Positions 1 through 8,313 are shown, numbered from the stretch's first letter. The stretch: DNA of 18,681 nt from Pseudomonadota bacterium (GCA_023417745.1 JAEZEM010000092.1:1-18681), one strand, 5' to 3'. Notes: generated by a model from the letters alone, not told the origin. A program made the numbers and translations.

Positions 1-66
<66 letters not shown>

Positions 67-175
67 CCGGAGGCATTTCCCCCTCTTTTCTCTCCCCATT
101 ACTCCACCTCCCTGACGCGCAATCGACGCGTTGTCGCCGTCTGGCTCACGTCCGGGCGGGGTATTGGGACAGCCT

Positions 176-820
176 ATGTGGGCACTGTTTTTTCAGGGCG
201 CGACCATTGGCGCGATCATCGCCATGCCGTTCGGGCCGGTGGGCATGTTGTGTCTGGGGCGGGCCATGTCGCGGGGCTTGCGGGCCGGGTTGGCCTCTGG
301 GGCGGGCGCGGCGACGGCGGACGCCCTCTATGGGGCCGTGGCCGCCTATGGGCTGACGGCGGTGTCGGATTTTCTGTCCGCCCATGCCGTGTGGTGCCAG
401 GGGGTTGGTGGTCTATTTCTGGTCGCCATGGGGTGGCGGCTTTTGCGCTCGGCTCCGGCGGCGCGGCCCGAGGATCGGGCCGGCGGCGGCCATGTCCGGG
501 CTTTTGTCTCGATGTTTGCGCTGACTCTGGCCAATCCCATGACTTTGGCCGGTTTTGCCGCCATATTCGCCGGCTTCGGGCTGGGCCGGGCCGAGGCCGG
601 GGCCGGCGACGCGACGGCGGTGACGGCCGGTGTGTTTTGCGGCTCCATGGCCTGGTGGGTGGCCATAGCTCTTGGCGGCAAGATGTTGCGTTGTCGGTTG
701 CTGGCCCGTCTGGCGACCATCCGCAGGGTGTTTGGCGGGCTGGTGACAGCTTTTGGGCTGTGGGCGCTGTGGTATGCGGCCACGCATCCGACCGGCGGCG
801 CTCCGGGCGTGCTGCCTTGA
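176..820 (+). CDS. LysE/RhtB-family amino-acid or metabolite exporter
   Basis: This encodes a 214-residue, very hydrophobic protein with about six membrane segments, the usual size of the LysE/RhtB family of inner-membrane exporters of amino acids and related small molecules. The first segment carries the family-like MPFGPVGMLCLGRAMSRG stretch (GP in helix 1, followed by a basic loop), and TLANPMTLAGFAAIFAGFG matches the conserved NP-containing fourth region of the family. I chose the ATG at 176 because the protein then begins directly with helix 1 and a GGGA sequence lies a few bases upstream. An in-frame TTG at 131 would add 15 non-hydrophobic residues and has no ribosome binding site. It is the only plus-strand gene and converges on the sensor kinase. 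The substrate is unknown, and a link to the decarboxylase block is not shown. Confidence 0.8.
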   Translation: MWALFFQGATIGAIIAMPFGPVGMLCLGRAMSRGLRAGLASGAGAATADALYGAVAAYGLTAVSDFLSAHAVWCQGVGGLFLVAMGWRLLRSAPAARPEDRAGGGHVRAFVSMFALTLANPMTLAGFAAIFAGFGLGRAEAGAGDATAVTAGVFCGSMAWWVAIALGGKMLRCRLLARLATIRRVFGGLVTAFGLWALWYAATHPTGGAPGVLP

Positions 821-958
821 GCCTTGGCGGCTAAGCGGCCCGTTTGCGGCTTGTTGTCCGTGTGGCGGTCGGCATGGTCGGAAGCCCGGCCGTGGCGGCA
901 GGGGCGCGACGAGGGGCAACCGCCTCGGCGGTCTATGGCCTGGCTTGCGGCGGGCGGG

Positions 959-3900
959 TCAAAGGCGCAGGGAGATCCAGGTTTCCAGGGTGTTGAGCAG
1001 GCGCGTCTTGGGGATGGGCTTGACTTGGAAATCGTCGCAGCCAGCCTGAAGGCTGCGCTGTCGGTGTTCCTCGAAGGCATGGGCGGTCAGGGCGACGATG
1101 GGGGTCCTTGGCCGGCCGAGTTCCTGTTCCTGGCGGCGCAGCGCTTCGGTGGTCTGGTAGCCGTCCATGCCGGGCATTTCGACGTCCATGAGGATGACGT
1201 CGAAGGGCGTATCGGCCAGGGCGGCCAGGGCGGCCTGGCCGCTTGGCGCCCAGGTGAGGCGAAAGGGCGTGTCTTCGAGCATGAGCCGCATGACTTCGGC
1301 GTTGGTGGGGCTGTCCTCGACGAGGAGCACCGAGCCGCCGCCGGAGTGGTGGATGGGGATGGCGGGTTTGTGGCCGGAATCGCGCGACAGGGGGGCGGGG
1401 CGCAGGGGCAGGCTGAGGGTGAAGGTGGAGCCTTGGCCCGGGGTGCTGTCCACCCGAATGCGGCCGCCCATGAGTTCCGCGAGCTTTTTGCAGATGGCCA
1501 GTCCCAGGCCCACGCCGCCGAACTGGCGGTTGGCCGAGGCGTTTATTTGGGTGAAGCGGTCGAAAATGACGGCCTGCTTGTCGGCGGGGATGCCGATGCC
1601 GGTGTCGCGCACGGCCAGACGCAGGCGCGGGCCGTCTTCACGCGCGGGGGCGCTGCCGACTTCCAGGACGACATGGCCCTGCTGGGTGAACTTGATGGCG
1701 TTGCCCAGGAGGTTGACGAGGATCTGGCGGATGCGGTCCGGGCAGCAGAACAGGCGCGGGGGCAGTTCGCCGTGGACTTCCAGGCGCAGTTCCAGGCCGT
1801 TGCGGGCGGCGTCGGGGCGCATCATGTCGGCAAGCTGGGTGGCCAGCTCGACGATGTCGCAGGATTTTTCCTCGATGACCATGCCGCCGGCCTCGATCTG
1901 GGACAGATCGAGAATGTCGTTGAGCAGGCCGAGCAGGTTGGCTCCGGCCAGCTCAATGGCCTTGACGGCATGGGTCTGATCGCTGGTCAGCGAAGTGCCG
2001 GCGAGCACGTCGACCATGCCGAGGATGGTGTTCATGGGGGTGCGGATTTCGTGGCTCATGGTGGAGAGGAATTCGCTTTTGGCTTTGTTGGCGGCCTCAG
2101 CGGCTTCTTTGGAGCGGCGCAGGGCCTGCTCCATGGCCTTGCGTTCGGTGATGTCCACGAGCACGGACAGGATGCAGGGTTCGCCGTAAGCGTGGTTGGC
2201 CACAGCGGAATAGAGCACGGTGACGGTGGAGCCGTTTTTGTGGAGCAGTTCGAGTTCTTTGCCGAAAATAGAGCCGGCCCGGGCCATTTCGGCCAGCAGG
2301 ACCTCGCGGTCCTCGGCGCGTCGCCAATAGCCGAGTTCCAGGGTCGAACGACCGATGATCTCGGATTTGACGTGGCCGAACATGCGGGCCCCGGTTTCGT
2401 TGACGTCCACGATGCGGCCGTCGCGCCGGGTGGTGATGAAGATGCCCACCGGGGTGAAGCGAAAGATCTTGGCGAGCTGGTCCTGGCTTTCGCGCAAGGC
2501 CTCTTCGTCGCGCTTGCGGCGGGTGACGTCGGTGTGGGTGCCGGCCATGCGGATGACTACGCCACGTTCGTCCTTGAGGTTGGCCCCCCGGCCGAGAATC
2601 CAGCGGTAGGCGCCGTCCTTGTGGCGCATGCGGTATTCCACGGCGAAGTTGTCCACCTCGCCGTCGGCGCAGCGCTTGTTGGCGCGGATGACGTTTTCGG
2701 CGTCGTCGGGATGGATGCGCTTGGTCCATTCGTCGAGGAGGTTTTGCACTTCGTCGGGATTGTAGCCGAGGATTTCCAGGTAACGCGGGGAGTAATAGAC
2801 GACGTTTGTGCGCAGGTCCCAGTCCCAGATGCCGTCGTTGGCTCCTCGGGCAACCAGGGTGTAGCGGGCTTCGCTGGCCCGCAGGGCCTCTTCGGTACGT
2901 TTGCGTTCAGTGATGTCGTTGCCGATGCACAGGAATTCGTTGATTCCCCCGGAAGCGGCGCGAAGGCCCCGCAGGGACCAGGCGATCCAGGCGATCTCGC
3001 TGTTTTTCCGCTTGTGTTGGCGGGTCATGGCGGCGGCGCTGTCCGGGGATTCGGCGAGGGCGGCCAGGGTTTGCGACCAGGACGCGGCGTCGGAGCCGGC
3101 GTCGGCTCCCGGGATGTCGGGAACGTCGATGAGGACGGCGATGTCCCGACCAATCATTTCTTCCAGGGAGAAGCCGAAGAAATCCAGGCCAAAGGCGTTG
3201 CAAAAGGCCACCCGTCCCTGATGGTCCAGGCGCAGGATGACGCTGGCGGCGCTTTGGACGAGTTCCCGGTGGCGTTCCTCGCTTTGGCCAACGGCCACCA
3301 TGAGCTGGTCGAGGCGGGAGGACTGGCGGCGCACGGTGCGGCGCAGCACGGCGTTAATGGCCACCAGCACGGCCACGGCCGCCGCCACCACGGCCAGGGC
3401 CCACAGGGCGTAGCGCATGGTGGAGGAGGGAAAAAGCGCCGAACCGCGCCATTTTCGGTCGATTTCCTCGTACTGCTCCGGAGTGATGCGGGCAAAGCCA
3501 TCCTCCACGAGCTGGAGCAGCGCTTCGTCGCCCTTGCGCACGGCCCGGTGGAACTCGCCCTGATAGAGAGCAAAAGCCAGGCGGAAGTCATTTTCCAGGC
3601 TGTACTTGTAGAGGTAGTAAAGGGCCGGGGGCTTGTCGACGCAAAAGACCTTGACCCGGGCGTCGCGGGCGGCCTGGACCACGCCTTCGTAGCCGTCGAA
3701 GGCGGCCAGGGGCAGGATGCCCCGGCTGGACAGGTAATCCACGCTGGCGTCGCCGCGTTTGACGCCCACGGTAAATCCCCGCAACGTGTCGAGGTCCTTG
3801 ATGCCGCTTAAGTCCTTGTGGACGAAGATGGGGACTTCGATAGTGACGTAGGGTTTGGAAAAACTGTAGAGTTTATCCCGCTCGGGATTGCGGAACAGCG

Positions 3901-4204
3901 TGTCGATGACGTCGGCGCGGCCATGGAGCATTTCATTCTGGGCGCTGTTCCAGTCCATGGGGTGCAAGTTTACGGGCACGCCCGTCACTTTTTCCCAGAG
4001 CTTCCAATAGTCGATGAGAATGCCCGTGGTCTCGCCCTCGGGCGTGGTGATGGTGTAGGGCGGATAATCCTGGTCCAGGATCACGGTGATGGCTTTGGCC
4101 GGGGCCGGAGCGCTGGCCGCTACGGCCCGGGGTTCCCGGACGGCAGGCGACAGCAACAGGGCGCACAGCAACACGAGGAGGGCCGGCAGGCCAAAGCGGG
4201 GCAT
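959..4204 (-). CDS. Hybrid sensor histidine kinase (SBP_bac_3 - 3x PAS - HisKA - HATPase - REC)
   Basis: The 1081-residue inner-membrane hybrid kinase reads in order: a signal peptide (residues 1-30, MPRFGLPALLVLLCALLL); a periplasmic family-3 solute-binding domain (about 38-260, starting ITVILDQDYPPYTI); one membrane helix (about 264-286); three PAS domains (about 310-440, 443-570, 575-690), the second and third with PAC-like TDVTRRK and VDITERK ends; HisKA with SHEIRTPMN and phospho-acceptor His718; HATPase with N-box LVNLLGNAIKFT, DTGIGIP and GVGLGLAI (about 815-930); and a receiver from about 955 with VEDSPTN and phospho-acceptor Asp1007 in LMDVEMPGMDGY. The reading frame is open further upstream, but the ATG at 4204 gives a proper signal peptide. 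An alternative ATG near 4371 (MELSKTTATG) cannot be ruled out, and neither has a strong ribosome binding site. It probably senses a small organic ligand. No separate output regulator lies in the window, so its target genes are unknown. Confidence 0.9.
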   Translation of the reverse strand: MPRFGLPALLVLLCALLLSPAVREPRAVAASAPAPAKAITVILDQDYPPYTITTPEGETTGILIDYWKLWEKVTGVPVNLHPMDWNSAQNEMLHGRADVIDTLFRNPERDKLYSFSKPYVTIEVPIFVHKDLSGIKDLDTLRGFTVGVKRGDASVDYLSSRGILPLAAFDGYEGVVQAARDARVKVFCVDKPPALYYLYKYSLENDFRLAFALYQGEFHRAVRKGDEALLQLVEDGFARITPEQYEEIDRKWRGSALFPSSTMRYALWALAVVAAAVAVLVAINAVLRRTVRRQSSRLDQLMVAVGQSEERHRELVQSAASVILRLDHQGRVAFCNAFGLDFFGFSLEEMIGRDIAVLIDVPDIPGADAGSDAASWSQTLAALAESPDSAAAMTRQHKRKNSEIAWIAWSLRGLRAASGGINEFLCIGNDITERKRTEEALRASEARYTLVARGANDGIWDWDLRTNVVYYSPRYLEILGYNPDEVQNLLDEWTKRIHPDDAENVIRANKRCADGEVDNFAVEYRMRHKDGAYRWILGRGANLKDERGVVIRMAGTHTDVTRRKRDEEALRESQDQLAKIFRFTPVGIFITTRRDGRIVDVNETGARMFGHVKSEIIGRSTLELGYWRRAEDREVLLAEMARAGSIFGKELELLHKNGSTVTVLYSAVANHAYGEPCILSVLVDITERKAMEQALRRSKEAAEAANKAKSEFLSTMSHEIRTPMNTILGMVDVLAGTSLTSDQTHAVKAIELAGANLLGLLNDILDLSQIEAGGMVIEEKSCDIVELATQLADMMRPDAARNGLELRLEVHGELPPRLFCCPDRIRQILVNLLGNAIKFTQQGHVVLEVGSAPAREDGPRLRLAVRDTGIGIPADKQAVIFDRFTQINASANRQFGGVGLGLAICKKLAELMGGRIRVDSTPGQGSTFTLSLPLRPAPLSRDSGHKPAIPIHHSGGGSVLLVEDSPTNAEVMRLMLEDTPFRLTWAPSGQAALAALADTPFDVILMDVEMPGMDGYQTTEALRRQEQELGRPRTPIVALTAHAFEEHRQRSLQAGCDDFQVKPIPKTRLLNTLETWISLRL

Positions 4205-4521
4205 GGCTATGCCGCGTGCAGGGGGCAGGGGCGTTGTCACGGGCCTACCGCCAGGACCTGTTTGCCTGCTGTTGGGGCGGACCAATGGTCCAAAGCGGCT
4301 CGCTTGGGCGAGAACATCCGTGCTGTTTCGTCTTGCATTGCCGGTGGCTGTCGTTTTCGACAACTCCATATCCAGCATAGAACAATCCGTGCGAGGCAGC
4401 AATGGGGGGACGGGGTGTCCTGGCAAGATTTCCTGGGGGTAAGCTGCGGGTGGGACCGCCTGGGGCCGTTGGTTCTCTTTTTTATGGCTTGGCCCTGTCC
4501 GGCTTGTGGCCCGCAGGCTTC
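4205..4521. other. Intergenic region upstream of the sensor kinase
   Basis: These 317 bases hold no convincing gene. A perfect 13-base dyad, ggaccaatggtcc (4279-4291), lies 75 bases upstream of the kinase start, and a small hairpin (ctcgc/gcgag, about 4301-4316) lies next to it. Either could be an operator or just a chance structure. I see no clear -35/-10 pair and no known riboswitch. The part nearest 4521 is the 3' flank of the YhbP-like gene and shows no hairpin with a T-tract on the minus strand. Confidence 0.5.
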
Positions 4522-5031
4522 TCAGTTGCCCGTTTCCCGCTCCGGCGGACCCACGGGGCGGCCGTCGCGCAGGCGCAGGAGCAAACGCGTGCCAAAACCT
4601 TGCCGGTTGTCGGTCAGGCGCACGGTCTGAGGGATGAAGGCATGGGGCCGCACGCGGACCATTTTGGCGGCGGTCTCGCCGGGCGCTTGGAGCAGGGCCC
4701 TGGCAAAGGGGAATTTGGCGCAATAAACGGCCGCAGCCCGGGCCATGGCCACGACCCCCTCGACGGGTTCGACCCGCCCTTCCAATTGCAGGCCGTGGAT
4801 GTCGCGCCAGGAGGCGACCACCGGGTGGATAGTCGCGGCGCAGGCCGGGTTGGCGGCCAGATTGCGGCAATGGCGGCTCCCTGGCGACGAGAAAAAAACG
4901 AGCCGCCAGCCGTCGGCGACGAAATAGACGTCGCTGGCCCAAGGGCGGTCCTCCGCGCAGGTGGCCAGGGTCATGGCCGCCACGTCGCCCAAAAGCGTCC
5001 GGGCGGCGGCCTCGAACGCCTCTGGGGTCAC
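4522..5031 (-). CDS. YhbP-like (UPF0306) FMN-binding split-barrel protein
   Basis: The 169-residue protein belongs to the pyridoxamine-5'-phosphate-oxidase-like split barrels. The nearest match I recognise is the YhbP/UPF0306 group: the C-terminal TDNRQGFGTRLLLR resembles the DNxxGFG motif of that group, and the middle shows the HGLQLEGRVEPVEG strand pair and FPFARALLQAP typical of it. Such proteins normally bind FMN or F420 as dimers, and most have no proven reaction. The start is a GTG whose last two bases and the next one form the TGA of ubiX-1 (GTGA, 4-base overlap), so translation is almost certainly coupled to the flavin prenyltransferase. The context suggests a flavin-related helper role, for example with FMN or prenyl-FMN; this is inference. 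It is the last gene of the metabolic block before the kinase. Confidence 0.75.
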   Translation of the reverse strand: MTPEAFEAAARTLLGDVAAMTLATCAEDRPWASDVYFVADGWRLVFFSSPGSRHCRNLAANPACAATIHPVVASWRDIHGLQLEGRVEPVEGVVAMARAAAVYCAKFPFARALLQAPGETAAKMVRVRPHAFIPQTVRLTDNRQGFGTRLLLRLRDGRPVGPPERETGN

Positions 5032-5591
5032 TGTCCGCCCCAGCGCCGGAAAAGGTCGTGGGGGATGGCGAACTGGTCGAGGATCTTGCCGACCGTCTGG
5101 TCCACCACGTCCAGGATGGTTTGCGGGCCGTGGTAAAACGACGGCATGGGCGGCAAGATGACCGCTCCCATCTCGGCCAGGGCGGCCATGTGGCGCAAGT
5201 GCCCCAGGTGCAGCGGCGTCTCGCGGGGGACGAGGACGAGCTTGCGCCGTTCTTTAAGCGTCACGTCGGCGGCCCGGGTCAGCAGGTTGTCGTTTAAGGA
5301 CAGGGCGATCTGGGCCAGGCTTTTCATGGAGCACGGGGCCACGACCATGCCCTCGGCGGCAAAGGAGCCGCTGGACACGGCGGCGGCCAGATCGGCCGGA
5401 TTGTGGTTGACGCTGGCCAGGTCGGCCAGGTCGGCCGGGGTCTTGTCCGTTTCCAGGGACAGGGTGAGGGCCGCGCCGGCCGAGAGGATCAGATGGGTCT
5501 CCACGTCCGGCGCGGCGCGCAGGACTTCGAGCAGGCGCAGGCCATAAATAACGCCGCTGGCCCCGGAAATGCCGATGATGATGCGCTTCAT
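5028..5591 (-). CDS. ubiX: Flavin prenyltransferase, UbiX family (copy 1)
   Basis: The 187-residue protein has the normal UbiX length. UbiX joins a dimethylallyl group to reduced FMN, producing the prenylated FMN cofactor that UbiD decarboxylases need. Visible motifs are the nucleotide-fold start MKRIIIGISGASG (GASG 10-13), APCSMKSLAQIA (85-96), the RAADVTLKERRKLVLVPRETP core (RET 123-125) and PPMPSFYHGP (about 147-156). The last part, IPHDLFRRW, is also typical. The ATG at 5591 begins exactly at the family N-terminus, although its ribosome binding site is weak. It follows the PrpD-like gene after 155 bases and is translationally coupled to the YhbP-like gene. From residue 68 to 184 it differs from UbiX copy 2 at only two positions, against about 70% identity before that. 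The two copies probably supply cofactor to the four UbiD proteins of the block. Confidence 0.93.
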   Translation of the reverse strand: MKRIIIGISGASGVIYGLRLLEVLRAAPDVETHLILSAGAALTLSLETDKTPADLADLASVNHNPADLAAAVSSGSFAAEGMVVAPCSMKSLAQIALSLNDNLLTRAADVTLKERRKLVLVPRETPLHLGHLRHMAALAEMGAVILPPMPSFYHGPQTILDVVDQTVGKILDQFAIPHDLFRRWGGQ

Positions 5592-5662
5592 GGTTTTTCT
5601 TTACGGGGCGCGGGCGAGTTGCACAAGGCTTGGGATCTGGTGCGGCATGGGCGACTGGGCAT

Positions 5663-5723
5663 CATGTCGCGACGGCGGGCCGCCTTTCTGCCGCGACATG
5701 CGGCTTGGGGGACGGCCCGCCGT
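5663..5723. repeat. Two interleaved perfect inverted repeats in the prpD-like/ubiX-1 spacer
   Basis: The first pair is catgtcgcg (5663-5671) with cgcgacatg (5692-5700), 9 bp perfect. The second is acggcgggccg (5672-5682) with cggcccgccgt (5713-5723), 11 bp perfect. The arms alternate (A, B, A', B'), so in RNA they would form either a pseudoknot or two mutually exclusive hairpins. Neither is followed by a T-run, so they do not make a standard intrinsic terminator. They sit about 70 bases upstream of the ubiX-1 start and could act as a leader structure or mRNA stabiliser; that role is a guess. Confidence 0.6.
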
Positions 5724-5746
5724 TGGCGTTTTGGGCGTGGTTGGCC

Positions 5747-7126
5747 TCAGGCCAAGGCCTCGGCCGTCATGGCCGTGGTCAGGACGGCCAGGTCGTCCAG
5801 GGCCAGAAAGCCGCGCAACAGCCCCAGCAGGGCCTCGATTTTGGGGCTGGCGGCAAAGGGCGCAAGGTCCTTGCGGCATTTCGTTTCCAGTTCATCAAGG
5901 GTCATGGGGTTTTGCGGCGTGCCCTTGGAATGGCGCACGCGGTCTTCGTAGCGTTGGCCGGAGCGCAGGGTGACCGTGACCAGGCTGCCGAAGCCCTCGA
6001 ATTGTTCTTGTTGCGCCGTCGCATCGACGGACATGCTGATCTTGGCGGCCAGTTCGCGCACCTTGGGGTCGTTTACCACGGCGTCCGTGACGTCGTATTC
6101 CCCGGGCGGACCGTTGAGCAGGGCGATGGCCAGCATGAAGTTGCAGCTAAACTGCGCCTCGACCCCGGTTGTCGGTTCCCGCATGGCTCCCACATGGTCC
6201 ACGCCGAATTGGCTGTGCCCCACGTCCACCGTGGCGATGTCCTCGGGCCGGATGGCGTGCTGGCGGCAGATGGTCAGAAACGCCTCCAAGGGGGCGTGGA
6301 TGACGTAGCAGCAGTTGTAGGGCTTAAAGGCCGTTTGCAGCAAAAGCCAGTCGCGGCCCAGGCCGTCGGCGATGCGGCCGATGTGCGTGCCGTCGTCGAA
6401 GGTCTTGCAGATGCCGTGGTCGCCTTCCAGGATGGAGGCCGGGCCGGTCAGGCCCTCCTTGGCCAGATAGGCGGCGTTGATGCCGGCCATGGCCGCGATG
6501 CCGGGCAGGCAGCGTTTCACCTGGCCGCCGGTGCGGGTATATTCCTCGACGCCGCCGGCAAAGCTGCCGCAGATGCCCAGGGCGTTGACCAGCGTTTCTT
6601 TGTTAAGGCCAAGGAGCAGCCCGGTCGTCAGGGCCGCGCCAAAGGGGCCGGCCACGTCGGGGGTGTGGAATCCCCGGGCGTGGCTTGAGGGAATGGCGTA
6701 GCCGATGCGGGTCATGGCCTCCATGCCGATGGCGATGGCCTTGGCCACGGCCAGGGGACGGGCCCCGACCTGCTCGCCCACGGCGATGGCGGCGGGGATC
6801 ATGATGCCCGAGGCATGGAGCCGGGCCTGGACGTTGGTGTCGTCGAAATCCTGGGCATGGCCGGCGCTGGCGTTGATAAAGGCCGCCTGCTGGGGCGAGA
6901 GGCGGTCGCCGTGGTAGGCCGTGGCGGCCTTGCCGGCGGCTGGAAACGTGGTCACGGCCCGGCGCACGCCTTCGATCCAGGGAAACCGCGCCCCGGCGAT
7001 TTCCAGCCCGATCTTGTCGATGAGCAGTTTGGGCAAAAAGGCGGCCACCTCCGGCGGCAGGTCGGCGGCAAAGGCGGCCAGGGCGAAGTCGGCCAGGGTT
7101 TCGGACAGGTAGTGTTGCTGTTCCAT
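5747..7126 (-). CDS. MmgE/PrpD-family protein (2-methylcitrate dehydratase-like / cis-aconitate decarboxylase-like)
   Basis: The 459-residue protein has the usual MmgE/PrpD length (about 450-480). The family includes 2-methylcitrate dehydratase, cis-aconitate decarboxylase and an iminodisuccinate epimerase, all acting on small branched di- or tricarboxylates. Recognisable stretches are HAQDFDDT (90-97; the family H-x-x-DFDDT), a following RLHASG, GICGSFAGGVEEY, QVKRCLPG and FKPYNCCYVIH, which corresponds to the family K-x-Y-x-x-C motif. I chose the ATG at 7126 because AAAGGAG lies about 8 bases upstream; an in-frame ATG at 7159 would overlap the prpF-like gene and has poorer signals. It lies 23 bases after the prpF-like gene, so the two form one operon. 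No citrate synthase-like or PrpB-like gene is nearby, so a complete methylcitrate cycle is unlikely here. The exact reaction is unknown. Confidence 0.85.
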   Translation of the reverse strand: MEQQHYLSETLADFALAAFAADLPPEVAAFLPKLLIDKIGLEIAGARFPWIEGVRRAVTTFPAAGKAATAYHGDRLSPQQAAFINASAGHAQDFDDTNVQARLHASGIMIPAAIAVGEQVGARPLAVAKAIAIGMEAMTRIGYAIPSSHARGFHTPDVAGPFGAALTTGLLLGLNKETLVNALGICGSFAGGVEEYTRTGGQVKRCLPGIAAMAGINAAYLAKEGLTGPASILEGDHGICKTFDDGTHIGRIADGLGRDWLLLQTAFKPYNCCYVIHAPLEAFLTICRQHAIRPEDIATVDVGHSQFGVDHVGAMREPTTGVEAQFSCNFMLAIALLNGPPGEYDVTDAVVNDPKVRELAAKISMSVDATAQQEQFEGFGSLVTVTLRSGQRYEDRVRHSKGTPQNPMTLDELETKCRKDLAPFAASPKIEALLGLLRGFLALDDLAVLTTAMTAEALA

Positions 7127-7149
7127 GGGGGTGCTCCTTTGACCGGGCG

Positions 7150-8313
7150 TTACAGGCAATCCACGGCGTCGGCCCAGGGTTTCAAGGCAATGCGGCCTTC
7201 CATGATCCGCCGGGCCGTGCGGCCGTAAGCGGCGCGTCGGATCACGTAGCCGTCGCCGGCCTTTTCCACGGCGATTTCCACCTCAATGCGGCCGCAGGGG
7301 TGGCCGATGCGAAGGCGCGGGGCGGTTTTCGCCGCGTCGGACAGCAGGGCGTTGACCACCGTGCCGGGGAGTTTCGCGGCCACGGCCGTGCAGACCGCCC
7401 CCGTGCCGGAATAGGTCCGGTGGTAGGCCCCGGCGAAACGGATGATTCCTTTGAGGTCGTAGCTGTCCGCCGCCAGGGCCGTGCCGGTCTGGAAGCTGGC
7501 GTAGGGCACGGGCGGGCCGACGAACACGCAAAAGGGCATGGTCGGATTGGTTTCGAGGAAGGTGGGCAGATCCTTGTACAGTCCGAGCCTGACCCCGGCC
7601 GTGCCGCGAATCTTGTCGGCCAACGCCCCCAGGGCGCTGTTCTGGAGCACCGCGGCAAAGGGTTCGTCGCCGGAGAGTCCCACGTCGGCCGCCCGGACGA
7701 ACACGGCCGGGTTGGCCGCGTCCACGATGGAAACGGTGAACGTGCCCGCGCCCGCGATGGTGATTTCTTCCGTCGCCTTGCCGGTCGGCAACAGACCCTT
7801 GCCCAGGGTTCCGCCGGTGGCGGCGAAATCGAGCAGGATTTTCGCCCCGGTCCCGGGCACGCCGTCGATGGCGAAATCGCCGGCCACGGCCGCCTTGCCG
7901 TTTGCCACCGGCACTTCGGCGATGAGGATCTTGCCGGTGTTGGTGTTGTGGATGCGCACCGTGGTCAGCGGCGAAACCGCCAGCACGAGGCCTTCGTCCA
8001 CGGCAAAGGGGCCGACGCCGGCGGAGATGTTGCCGCAGTTGATGCGGTAGTCCACCAGCGGCTCATTGAACATGACCTGGCCGAAAGTGTAGTCCACGTC
8101 GGCGTCCGACCGGGTCGACGGGCCGATGATGGCCGTCTTGCTGGTCAGCACGTTGGCCCCGCCCAGACCGTCTATTTCGGTGATGTCCGGGCTGCCGTAG
8201 ACGTCGAGGATCACCTGGTCGCGCAGGGCCGGATCGGCGGGCAGGTCGTTCGCGTGGAAATAGACGCCCTTGCTCGTGCCGCCGCGCATGATGACGCCGC
8301 GTATTGTTTTCAT
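7150..8313 (-). CDS. PrpF-family isomerase (methylaconitate / methylitaconate / oxalomesaconate isomerase type)
   Basis: The 387-residue protein is of the PrpF family, which has a duplicated diaminopimelate-epimerase fold and moves double bonds or converts cis/trans in unsaturated acids (2-methylaconitate isomerase, 3-methylitaconate delta-isomerase, 4-oxalomesaconate tautomerase). The family start IRGVIMRGGTSKGVYF (residues 4-19) is plain. Lys59 in TSKTAII and Cys93 in INCGNISAGVGPFA have the same 34-residue spacing as the Lys/Cys pair proposed to be catalytic in PrpF. GTGAVCTAVAAKLPGTVV corresponds to the second-half motif. The ATG at 8313 has AAGGAA about 8 bases upstream; an earlier in-frame ATG at 8385 adds residues unlike the family. 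It begins the prpF-prpD pair and lies just downstream of a regulatory element also found ahead of ubiX-2. The substrate is unknown. Confidence 0.88.
   Translation of the reverse strand: MKTIRGVIMRGGTSKGVYFHANDLPADPALRDQVILDVYGSPDITEIDGLGGANVLTSKTAIIGPSTRSDADVDYTFGQVMFNEPLVDYRINCGNISAGVGPFAVDEGLVLAVSPLTTVRIHNTNTGKILIAEVPVANGKAAVAGDFAIDGVPGTGAKILLDFAATGGTLGKGLLPTGKATEEITIAGAGTFTVSIVDAANPAVFVRAADVGLSGDEPFAAVLQNSALGALADKIRGTAGVRLGLYKDLPTFLETNPTMPFCVFVGPPVPYASFQTGTALAADSYDLKGIIRFAGAYHRTYSGTGAVCTAVAAKLPGTVVNALLSDAAKTAPRLRIGHPCGRIEVEIAVEKAGDGYVIRRAAYGRTARRIMEGRIALKPWADAVDCL

Noticed and set aside
824..3811. Long plus-strand open frame of about 995 codons opposite the sensor kinase
   Set aside because: It is antisense to a gene with clear HisKA, HATPase and receiver motifs. 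Its translation is Gly/Ala/Asp/His-rich low-complexity sequence of the kind produced by high-GC third positions, with no recognisable domain.
4205..4300. Cyclic-di-GMP riboswitch ahead of the kinase, suggested by ggcaaac and cggtagg on the minus strand
   Set aside because: The conserved core blocks are in the wrong order and spacing, and the gacgcaaagc segment is absent.
4205..4942. N-terminal extension of the kinase reading frame up to 4942
   Set aside because: It would overlap the YhbP-like gene in another frame, is rich in Arg/Pro/Gly, and would bury the signal peptide that begins at 4204.
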